Assembly: GCA_022496185.1 (NCBI GenBank)
Contig: WTXG01000165.1
Span: 18,920-82,919, forward strand
Direction: 5' to 3'
DNA length: 64,000 nucleotides
DNA from: Multifurca ochricompacta
Lineage: Eukaryota > Basidiomycota > Agaricomycetes > Russulales > Russulaceae
Shown here: positions 23,201 through 32,636 of the stretch, one piece after another
Numbering within the stretch: the first letter of the stretch is position 1
Layout of the letters: every line of letters starts with the position of its first letter
Translations under genes and position numbers: made by a program
Notes under the pieces: generated by a model
What the model saw: the letters and a program-made list of their open reading frames with translations, nothing else
Told to the model about the DNA's origin: nothing
Databases searched by the model: none

Positions 23201-23587
23201 CGATCTGCTCCCTCTTTTGTCTTTCCCCCTCCTGGTCGATCCCGGGCCGACCTATCCGGTATCAATAATGCTTTGCGCCTTCTCACCCCCACCCCCCATA
23301 TCAGGGCGCCTTGCTTTAGTTGCTACGTGTATTACTTGGGGTTACTCCTTTATTATGGCGAATGGGCAGTCTCTGAAAGCCACTCTTCCTGCATCCTCCC
23401 TGCATGCATGAGACTGCATTTCCCTGCGAAAGGGCATGGCCTACATACATCGCTCACTGAACTCGTGCAATAATGCTGACCTTGTCGTCCAAATTATCTC
23501 TGTTAATTACTAGCTACCTTGGGACAAACCCTACACGCTTTTCAACGGTACCCCCACCCGTGGCTGGATCCGGCGTGGAGATGGTTT

Positions 23588-24641
23588 TCACTTGAAAATC
23601 TGGTCGTACAGCGATTCGTGTTTCTTCAACACATGCTTTTTGTACGTATAAAGCCTCCCCCCTCGCCACATGAAATCTGGACACACGTCACACTGCTCTT
23701 TTGACTTGTGATTGTCTCTTTTGTGTCGGTTCAGGCCCTGTGGTTGCTTGTAATGGGAACCACATGACGTGCACTGAAATCGTTTCCCAGCAGTTTGATT
23801 CCTCTTTGCGCCTCGATTCTGCGGGAGGGCACTTTTCAGGGAGGGCGGCGTGGTACAGACTGGGACCGGTTGGGCAGGTCGCTGGGTGTCGACTGGGAAG
23901 TTGTAGTCGAGAGCCTGTGGTAGTGCTTTCGGGACAGAGAAAAGGTACGGAAGGAAGCCTCCAGTCTCTAGAGCCATGAGTTGCTGCAAACGTGCGTCTG
24001 GGACCGATTGGACTGTTCGCTGGGTGTCTATGTCGAAGCAGTAGTCGTTCAGAGCCTGTGATGGTGCTTTCGGGACAAGGAAATGGTCCGGAAGGAAGCC
24101 TCCAGTCTCTGGAGCCATGAATGGCTGGAAAGGTGCGTCTAGGATCGGTTGGACAGTTCGCTGGGTGTCTACGTCGAAGCAGTAGTCGTTGAGAACCTCT
24201 GATGGCGCTTTCGGGACAGGGAAACCGTTCGGATGGAACCCTCCAGCCTCTAGAACCGCATCTCCGATAGAGGTCTGATTCTTCTATCAGCGCCAGTAAG
24301 TTCCGTACCAACTTGTAAAAATTTATATTTTGACGTACTTCGTAGCGCTCGAAAAGCTCTGCTGGGTCAGAAATCACAAAACCTCTGAATTCCAACAGTG
24401 ATCTCTCCTGCATGGGTTCTTTGACAGGTATATTATCCTCTGCGGTATATGTGGGTTGGTTGTCTATAGTCCCCTGCAGCAGGTGATTTTATTCGTACGT
24501 CCTACTCTCGAATTAGTAGGAAATTGAACTCACCTGAACAGGGTTCATATTAGGGGTGTCAATAGAAAGCGGGTACCGGAAATATTTACGGGTTTCTGGA
24601 GGGGCTATCTGGGGCGTTAGGGAGTGGTGAAGTATGTTCAT
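23588..24641 (-). CDS. C2H2 zinc-finger gene, copy C (intact)
   Basis: Exons 24534-24641, 24339-24473 and 23588-24274, 309 aa, no break. Exon 1 encodes MNILHHSLTPQI...NMNPVQ. Exon 2 encodes NQPTY..., an acidic stretch, and ends ELFERYE. Exon 3 starts TSIGDA and holds three repeats of about 45 residues (GGFLPD, PVPKAPSQ, DTQR signatures), a basic linker with NRGAKRNQT, then finger 1 (C-x2-C-x12-H-x4-H) and finger 2 (C-x2-C ... H-x4-H, starting QCDVC and ending HVLKKH). It lacks seven residues of exon 2 (QYYLPST) that A, B and D keep. Likely a nuclear DNA-binding protein by finger type; no known family beyond C2H2. Confidence 0.82.
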
Positions 24642-26424
24642 CCTTCTGCGGCAGGAGGGTAGTAGTAGGGACACATTCCAGTATCAGAACTTATAGCTTC
24701 TGAGGTTAAATGGGGTGCCATTGGCGTCTTTATGTTCTCGTTGTGAGTACGGAACAAGCCGTCGGGTTTTTCTGTAATCGAACGATGGTGCGCCCAGACC
24801 TACAGTCCTTGGAAAGTAGCGTAAGAGGCACCCTTAGGTCAGCTGGTAAACCTGGCGCTGATACACGCCATGCTTGACGCGCGTGGCAGATCCGATCAGA
24901 GATAACTAAGTTGCCGGTGTGCGGAGCCAATCCGCGGTGAGTGCGAGGCAAAGTTAGTTTTCCCGGAATGGTGAGAGAGGTAAAGAGGAGAGGGAGAGTG
25001 CGCAGAAAGAGTCCCAAGGATAACTAGACTTCGAAGGAGGGTGCGTCGTGCTTTGAACTGATGCGAATCTACTGCTTTGCTGGTTCTGTTTGACCTTGCA
25101 CTCGATGTCGTCAAAAAGTTCTTTAGCACACAAAAGAAAGATAAAGAAAGGGGAGAAATGCCGATTGATTTCTGCTTCTAGTGGCTCACTGGCTGGTCTA
25201 CTACAAGCATTGTATGTACCTTTATATACTTGCAGAGAGACCGAGTTATGAAGCAGAAAGAGGGTGAATTAGGGTTGAAAGAAGATAAGGTGAGATGATG
25301 CCAGGCAATAAAGGCGGAGATGATGTAGACGGGGAGGTAGAAACCTGGCAATTAAGATGGGGAGGTAGTGAAACTGTGTAAGGAATGGACGGGCATGCGG
25401 CCCGGAATGCAAATGTACTGATAAAAGATAATATACGGAACTAGATCATAAGTGCTCTAATTCAGGGTTTGTAATGAAAGAGGGGAGAGGCGATAGATGG
25501 AGGTTTCATGCTCAACGCCCGAGCCATCCTTACACCGGTAAAAGTGCCAATCATGCACTCTTTATAGCCCTTTTCTGTGTTCTTCACTTCAGTTTTGACC
25601 ATTCATTATGTCGTGTCTAACTACTAGTACAGCTGCGCTCAACAGTGCGTCCAACTACTGATGCTGTCCCAAAATGTTTTAAAAGGATTGATGACTTGTC
25701 CTCGAGTCCGGAAAGTGTGTGTTAATTAAGGAGATAAAGCCAAAGCCAAAGCCTGCGCAAGCTAAAGAAAATAGACGTGCCTGAGCGTCATCAAGGGCTT
25801 TAGGAGAATAGACACCACGAAGGAACCTTAAAGACTTAATCAATATATCCGCGAATGGAAATCTCGATTTCATCTCAGCGGCACACCAATCAGTTATCCT
25901 TCTTGGTGCCGTAGGGGGTGGCATTATGGCTGATTTCGGCTCAACGAACTCGGGGCTCGTGGGTCTCAGCGCTTCACATGACATGATTCCATGACACAGG
26001 TTCAATCAATCGATCTGTATCAAGGGAGCTAGTATGCATTATTCTGGCCCAGCGTAAGTTGACAGTGAATTAATAAGACCAATGCAGCGAAAAAATGCCC
26101 GGCGAGATGGCACTGTCATGCCAGTTAGCGTTAGTGAGTCTGTGCCACGTTTTCGATGGGCCAAAATCGCGGCGCCACAAGCTGCGAACAGGAGGCAATG
26201 TTGAAACCATGAGCGCTCCGAGGCAGGTGGCTCTAAAGCGTATGAAATAAGGCTGTACAAGGCAAGGTTCTAAAGTATGCAAAGCTGTCGTGGCGAAAAA
26301 CAAACAAACAAACAAACAAACATGCAAAGCGCGCGCTCTAAGATACATGGTTTGTGAGTAATTTTGAGTTCGTTTAAGGGTTAGTGGGACCGGTAAGCGT
26401 GAGAGACATCAGATTTTCATTTTT
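24642..26424. other. intergenic with array modules
   Basis: No gene. 24880-25560 repeats 12380-12960 (GCGGTGAGTGCGAGGCAAAG; CTACAAGCATTGTATGTACC). Markers of the next unit begin near 25687 and 26140. A CAAA microsatellite is at 26299-26320. Confidence 0.6.
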
Positions 26425-26800
26425 ATTGCGCCTCAGCTCGATGCTGTGCTTTCAAGCGGCGTCTCAGTGTTGAGGGTGGTGTTAGAATCGGTTTGCGCTC
26501 TATCACCCTGTCATTCGTCGGTAGTACTCTCCGACGGGGCTTCCCGGAACTGGAACCAGAGGGTAACACCTCATTTTCATCACCAGCCATGCCACCGACT
26601 AGGTCGCTGCCACCCTCCCGCGAATCCCCACCCTGAGCGGGAATCTGCGGCGGGGCGGCCTTGTTGGTGATCTTGAATTGTGGGTCTTTCTGTGGGCCTT
26701 TCTTTGAAGAGGAGATGGCTGTTGCCGGTGTGGATTGTCGTCGTGCTGACTCGCCAGTGTTAGCGGTAGTAAGAGAGGTAGTTGAAGGTGCTCAAGGTGA
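26425..26800 (-). pseudogene. URI-like C-terminal fragment 3
   Basis: Same tail as fragment 2 (serine-rich, then the VIERK-type end) with indels. It joins directly to an IML2 3' piece at about 26800. Confidence 0.6.
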
Positions 26801-27715
26801 CCGGGTCATCCGGGGAGCGAAGTGGATTTGAGTTCTCGGTTAGAGAGTCTTTTTTTTTCGACTTTATTACGCGCTTCAGGGCCTATGCTCAGATCACGCG
26901 GCTACTACTAGGGACATAGTAACCACTGTGGAGGGGGTGGAGAGAACAATGAAGTTCAATAGTAAAACCCCGCCGGGGAAAGCAGTTCAAGTAAGTGTGT
27001 GGAAAATAATGAAAGGTAGAGAGTAAGGAAAGAAAGAGGAAAGAGAGACTGGCAAAGAAGTTTTTACCTACGACCCTCGATATCACCTGCTCGGCATAAT
27101 CCGGCTCCCGGGGTTGCTCCGACGAAAAGGGCCTTGTGAAGGCCCGCGTATCTTAAATGAATGTGAAGAGAATAGTCCACTGGGGTGGGTCCAGGGCCCA
27201 GCGCGGGAGAAACTGGAGGACCTCCTGTCTGGCGGCGTAGAGTGGGCAGTCCAGTAGGATGTGGAGGGGGAGGAGTCCTCGCAGGTACACAGTCGAGCGC
27301 TGCTCGGCAATGAAGGCGTTGTTGAACCGGGAAAGGATCAGGATAGGCCGGACCGGATCAGAGGTGACCGGTGTTGACCGGTGTTGCCGGTGCAGATTGT
27401 AATGATGACATTCCCCTTGTTTATTATGATTACTTATGATTAAGACATAATCCGTTTTTGACCATTCATAACTGAATTATCTTGCTACCTGAGTAGCGCT
27501 TATCTAACCTCAGCTGCGTTTTATCAGGCATGGCCTGTGGCAAGATGCATGGCAGTGGAGGTGGTAAGCCGGCTGAATGAGACAGGCTGGGGTCTAGTCA
27601 TGGCGGACCCCAGAGAGGGTTGGTTAAACCCGTCTCGGTTGGAGAGTCGGATCGCGATGTTGCATGATGAGATTGTGCTCAAGCGTGAGTTGCTTGGTAT
27701 TGAGTTTGGTGAATA
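26800..27715 (+). pseudogene. IML2 3' end fragment 2, split by a LINE
   Basis: Left part 26800-26849 carries GGAGCGAAGTGGATTTGAG and CTCGGTTAGAGAGTC; right part 27634-27715 resumes CTCGGTTGGAGAGTC and reads to GFGE-like codons before TAA. Together they cover the end of the IML2 gene; the insert between them is a truncated LINE. Confidence 0.8.
26850..27633 (-). mobile_element. 5'-truncated LINE inserted in an IML2 fragment
   Basis: Minus-oriented 3' end with a short A-tail (T-run at 26850-26858). The 3' UTR shares CTTTATTACGCGCTTCAG with the element at 15.2 kb. Coding remnants at about 27100-27310 read LLDCPLYAA and LQFLPRWALDPP, the C-terminal end of a LINE ORF2 that is paralleled at 45.7 kb. 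A 15-bp direct repeat CTCGGTTRGAGAGTC with one mismatch flanks it (26835-26849, 27634-27648). The distal part (27350-27630) has pieces inverted relative to 12.3-13.0 kb, so the 5' boundary is complex. Confidence 0.72.
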
Positions 27716-28702
27716 AACAGAAAGAAACAAGATTCCAATTTTTTATTTTTATTTTTCTTATTCCTTTTTTGTTTCTGCTTTGTTTTTTATTGTTTATTTC
27801 GATGTAAGAGTAGTGGTAACAAGTGGTGAACAAATGGTGTGGGAAATAATATTGAAGCTCTACCCGGAGTGACCCGGGAAGTAAGGAAAAGGGCGGGCCG
27901 ATTACCTTGGACCTTGGACCTTGGACCTTGGACTTTGAACCTTGGACTTCATTCCTTCAATCCCCCACTTCATACTGTTTCGAATGCGCATCAAAAAAAA
28001 AACCGCCAAACCAAGTTTTCTCATGACCATGTACCCGTAATAAGTTCCGTTGAGGGGGTTTTTTTTTTGTTTCATTTTTCAGTGTTCAGTTCCACCGTTT
28101 CTTCTTTTATCAGGCCTCATTTTTTATAATCGCCGCCATCTTTTTGTATATGACAGAAAACAAATACCGACTGAACAGGGTTAGTACCCTACTGGATACT
28201 TCGTGCCCTTGACCCCGACGTGTCGTTCTGACGGAGAAAGGTGGGATGACTGGGCGGCACAGAAATCACACGTCAAACTAGCTCTCTTGTCGGTGGCCAA
28301 TCCCGGCCGAGTGCAGAATATTTGTGAATGGTTTGTGCCTACTCACCCTCCCCCCCTTAGCACTGAGCCAACCGCGACCATATCAGGGCGCCTTGCTTGA
28401 CTTGCTACGCGTATTAGTTGGGGCTACTCCCTTATTATGGAGAATGGGCAGTCTCTGAAAGCACTTCCTCCTGCACGCAGAAAGCATGCATGGGACTAGA
28501 TTTCCCTGCGAAGGGGAATGGCCTACTTACATCTCTCACTGAACTCGTTCAATAATTCCGCCCTTGTCGTCCAAAGTATCTCTATTGGCTACTAGCTAGC
28601 TTGGGACAAACCCTACACGCTTTTCAACGGTACCCCCACCCGTAGCTAGACCCGACGTGAAGACAGTACGGCTCGTGGCCCAATTTCGACAGGATCTCAT
28701 CC
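27716..28702. repeat. IML2-downstream copy and pre-zinc-finger module
   Basis: No gene. Similar to 18060-18920. Contains a CCTTGGA minisatellite at 27906-27935 and the module before each zinc-finger gene at about 28340-28620. Confidence 0.65.
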
Positions 28703-29624
28703 TTACTTGAAAATCTGGTCGTACAGCGATTCGTGTTTCTTCAAAACATGCTTTTTGTACGTATAAAGCCTCCCCCCTCTCCACATGAAATCTAGACACA
28801 CGTCACACCGCTCTTTTGACTTGTGATTGTCTCTTTTGTGTCGGTTCAGGCCCTGTGGTTGCTTGTAATGGGAACCACATGATGTGCACTGAAATCGTTT
28901 CCCAGCAGTTTGGTTCCTCTTTGCGCCTCGATTCTGCGGGAGAGCACCTTTCAGGGAGGGCGGTATGGTACAGTCTGGGACTGGTTGGACAGGCTGCTGG
29001 GTGTCGACTGGGAAGTGGTCGTTGTTGAGAGCCTGTGATGGTGCTTTCGGGACAGGGAAGTGGTCCAGAAGGAAGCCCCCAGTCTCTAAAGCCATGAATT
29101 GCTGCAAACGTGTGTCTAGGACCGGTTGGACTGTTCTCTGGGTGTCTATGTCGAAGTAGTAGTCGTTCAGAGCCTGTGATGGTGGGAAATGGTTCGGAAG
29201 GAACGCTCCAGTCTCTAGAACCGTGAGTGGCGGCAACGCTGCGTCTCCGATAGAGGTCTGATTCTTCTATGAATACCAGTAAGTCTCGTAGCGACTTGGA
29301 AAAAATTTAATTTTGACGTACCTTGTAGGGCTCGAAGAGCTCTGTTGAGGGCAAATAATATTGGGGGTCAGAAATTGTATAATCTCTGAATTCCAACAAT
29401 TCCTCGACATGTATATTATCCTCCGTGGTAGATGTGGGTTGGTTGTCTATGCTCGCCTGCAGAAATTAATTTTATTCGTAGGCCCTACTCTCGAATTAGT
29501 AGGAAATTGAACTCACTTGAACAGGGTTGATATTGCAGATGTCAATGGAAAGCGGGTACCGGAAATATTTACGGGTTTCTAGAGGGGTTATCTGGGGCGT
29601 TAGGGAGTGTTGAAGTATGTTCAT
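28703..29624 (-). CDS. C2H2 zinc-finger gene, copy D (intact)
   Basis: Exons 29517-29624, 29322-29456 and 28703-29257, 265 aa. Start MNILQHSLTPQI; exon 2 ends ELFEPYK. Exon 3 has two repeated segments, the first shortened (PPSQALNDYYF, lacking VPKA). The finger region is almost identical to copy C (QCTSCGSHYKQPQG; RCDVCLDFMWRGG; YKKHVLKKHES), so C and D are the closest pair. Exon 2 lost the MQERS segment found in A-C. Both fingers have all zinc ligands. Function unknown beyond probable DNA binding. Confidence 0.82.
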
Positions 29625-31499
29625 CCTTCTGCCGTATGAAGCACTACTGGGGACAATTTACAGTATCAGAACAGAATTTATATCTTCTGAACGTGTTTGC
29701 TTCCTCGTAGTTAGATGGGTGCCATTGGCGCCTGTCTTATTTCTTGATGTGGTACGGAACAGTCGAAAGAACCTGAAAGCGCCGAGGACCTTGGCCCTGC
29801 CAGTGATTGAACTTTACTGCAATAGGGAACGGCGGTTTCTCGTACAGGTAGCACTACAGTACTTATATTTTTAATCAGGGTAGCATAAGAGGGTCAGCAG
29901 GGAGATTGGGCACCGGTTTTTCAGGGTCTTGCATACCGAGGGTTGTCGATCCATTATGGACGGTCTCTCACTTGCGTGATAGCTCACTTACTAACCTTTT
30001 CATGTGGTTCATTTCAATGTAAATTATTGGGGTATTTACGACCACTTTTACTTGTAGTAGCTGCACACGGAATATAAATTGGATTCAAAAAAAAATGAAG
30101 TTCCAGATCCACTTTTCACCCTTAGAAGTACAAACATCTCAACCCGGCCGCGAGTGTCAGAGGTGTGGCTGACATTATTTCTGTAGTTATTTCTTTCACC
30201 CGTTAACTAGTAGGTGGTAAAGACTAATTAAATATCTAGTTTTGAACGTTACAACTGCGCTCAACAGTGCGCCCCCCCAAAGGAATTGATGATTTATCTT
30301 ATACCTGATGAGTAGTGATCGGCCGGAAAGAGTACTTTAATTAAGGAGATAAATGATGACAAGGGGCAAGGTGGAAAGCGCCGAAAACAGGAGAGAATAG
30401 GCCGCGAGTCAGGTGGTTTGTAGTTTCCATGGTGCCAGTAACGTAATTTAACCAATATATCCGCAAATGGGCAACGGCGCTCGTTCCCGCCTCGCTCCAC
30501 CGCTCCCCCTCCTGCCGGGCCTCTCTTCTGGCACACTCCCCCCCTGCGGCTCCCTCCCCTCAGACAGCGCCTTCCGCTGGCCCTGTGACTGGGCCGGCGT
30601 CACTGGCCGCTACCCTCTTACAACTTCCCACGGCTTCCCCGCGTGGGTCTGAGGCCTTTGGTCGTTCACTTAGTACCCGGTAGTCTTCTCAAAGACAAGT
30701 ATCGAAACTAGATCACATATTAAGGCGCGCGAATGAAGGAGCGAGACAGCCTAATCATACTTCCATACCAAAGGAAACAAGGAATTCCCCCAAAGGGAGG
30801 ATTTCACCAAAATTTGAAGCTCATTCGGGCTTCCAGAGGCCCACAGCGTGGTGCGCGCACGCTCCTCCTAAGCCTCCAGCGAATCAAAATCCGCAATTTT
30901 TCATCCAAGTCGATAACGTAATCCCTTATATCTTGATTATGTACGGTCACGGAGGTTAGGAGTCCTGTCTTTTCGTCGGTAAGGTGACAACTGTGTGCGC
31001 ACGCACTTTCATTCCATATGGTAGCCGCGCGATTTAAGGACTTGTCCTGAATAAAAAAAAATAAAATAAAAAGACATCCCAACTATGGCTAGTGGCTATA
31101 AAGCCTGTGCCACGTTTTCGATGGGCCAAAATTGCGGCCATAAGCTGCGAACGGGAAGGAAAGCTGAAACTTTCAATTCTACCTTTTTTTTCTTTGAGAC
31201 CGCCGAGGCAGGTGGCACTAAAGCATGCGGAATAACCCGACACTGTACAAACCCATAACCTATAATTCCTTTAAAAAGAAAAGAGTAACTCCAATCGGGA
31301 CCATGTACTTAATTTTGAGGCTGAGCATCGCAGAGGGGGCTTGCTCGCGTCTATGTACATTGTGCGTTGTTGTGAAGCTGCTATCATGGCGAAAATTAAA
31401 CAAACAAACAAATATGCAAAACGCGCGCTCTAAGATACATGAGTTCGTTTTTAGAAAGGTAATTGGGAGCAGTAAGCGTGAGAGACATCAGATTTTTAT
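29625..31499. other. intergenic with array modules and a GC-rich block
   Basis: No gene supported. 29955-30110 repeats 20572-20730. Unit markers start at 30288 and 31108. A block at about 30470-30655 is much richer in C than its surroundings (CCTCGCTCCACCGCTCCCCC) and open for 61 codons; I do not recognise it. Confidence 0.5.
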
Positions 31500-31896
31500 C
31501 TTATTGCGCCTCAGCTCGATGCTGTACTTTCAAGCGTGTCAGTGTTGAGGGTGGTGTTAGAACCGGTTTGCGCTCTATCACCCTGTCGTTCGTCAGTAGT
31601 ACTCTCCGACGGGGCTTCCCGGAACTGGAACCAAAGGGTAGCACCTCAATTTCATCACCAGCCATGCCACCGACTAGGTCGCTGGCACTCCCGGGAATCC
31701 CCACTCTGAGCGGGGATCCGCGGCGGGGCGCCCTGTTGGCGATCTTAAATCGTGGGTCTTCCTGTGGGCCTTTCTTTGAAGAGGAAATGGCTGTTGCCGG
31801 TGCGGGTTGTCGTCGTGCTGGCTCACCAGTGCGTTGGTAGTAGTAAGAGAGGTAGTTGAAGGTACTCAAGGTGACCGGGTCATTCGGGGAGCGAGG
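31500..31896 (-). pseudogene. URI-like C-terminal fragment 4 and IML2 stub
   Basis: Minus strand reads MAGDEIEVLPFGSSSG and VIERKPVLTPPSTL, matching fragment 2. On the plus strand, 31866-31896 (GGTGACCGGGTCATTCGGGG) is the start of an IML2 3' piece, cut off exactly at the LTR edge at 31897. Confidence 0.65.
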
Positions 31897-32624
31897 TGTA
31901 ACGGGTGCTTCTATCCCGCGCTTGCTATGTAAGATTAGATAAGATGTAGAGATCGTGGTAACTCAGAGGTGAAAATATCCTAGTCGGAAAGCTGCCCAGA
32001 ACGCGGAGATTAATGCACGCGTAAGGCTTGAAGCAGTCAGAGGACTCTGCCTTGCTTATGCAGCAAGAATAGACCTATATTGAACTTTGCTAAGAGCCTA
32101 CAGCCCCAAGAGGACAAGATTAGCTGGGCCTGAGTAAATACAAAGATAAAGCGCACCTACAGCCCCAAGAGGACAAGATGGGGTCTGCAGCGTGCTACAG
32201 GGTGTCTTTAAATACGTTCTAGTACTATCCTACGAAATACCAAAGCCGATCGAGCGTGCGATGTAAATCTAAGTAGTTATCAGTGGCTTACTCTTTTAAG
32301 TACCCTGACACATCTTGTTTACTAACGCGCGATCGTTTCTGCCGGTCTGGCATTATCTAAAATACATACTAGACTACTTTAGATCACTCTATAATCAAAT
32401 TATTAATTTGTATTACTCAAACAATGGCCGCGTGTATCTATCAGTGTCCATTGCTGCGTAGGGCAGCGACTACTTTGCATCGCGTGGACCGGGTCAGATC
32501 GGTCCAAACTCCTCCTTATCTTATCTAAGTCTAAGAAGGTCGACTTTGCAAGACACGCAATCGCGTGATGCCCTCAGGATGATTTTCAATCGGTCCGGGA
32601 TGGCAAAAATGCGCATCCAGGACA
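31897..32624 (-). repeat. 3' LTR
   Basis: Holds two copies of CTACAGCCCCAAGAGGACAA about 60 bp apart (near 32098 and 32157), also present in the 5' LTR. The adjacent internal sequence at 32625-32640 is purine-rich on the minus strand (GAGAAGGGGGG), as expected for a polypurine tract. Confidence 0.9.
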
Positions 32625-32636
32625 GTACCCCCCTTC

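Larger units (their letters stand above)
12240..31896. repeat. degenerate tandem segmental duplication, four zinc-finger units
   Basis: Markers recur in the same order and orientation: a segment with TTGATGACTTGT (17185, 21173, 25687, 30288); one with GTGCCACGTTTTCGATGGG or close variants (17430, 21715, 26140, 31108); a URI-like C-terminal fragment (17690, 22155, 26430, 31500); an IML2 3' piece (17970, 26800/27634, 31870); TTATTATGGCGAATGGG (13248, 18728 variant, 23352, 28433 variant); and the zinc-finger gene starting at 14481, 20073, 24641 and 29624. Unit spacing is therefore about 4.6-5.6 kb. Units differ by insertions and losses; the unit around 23 kb lacks the IML2 piece. The right end is cut by the LTR retrotransposon. 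Confidence 0.85.
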
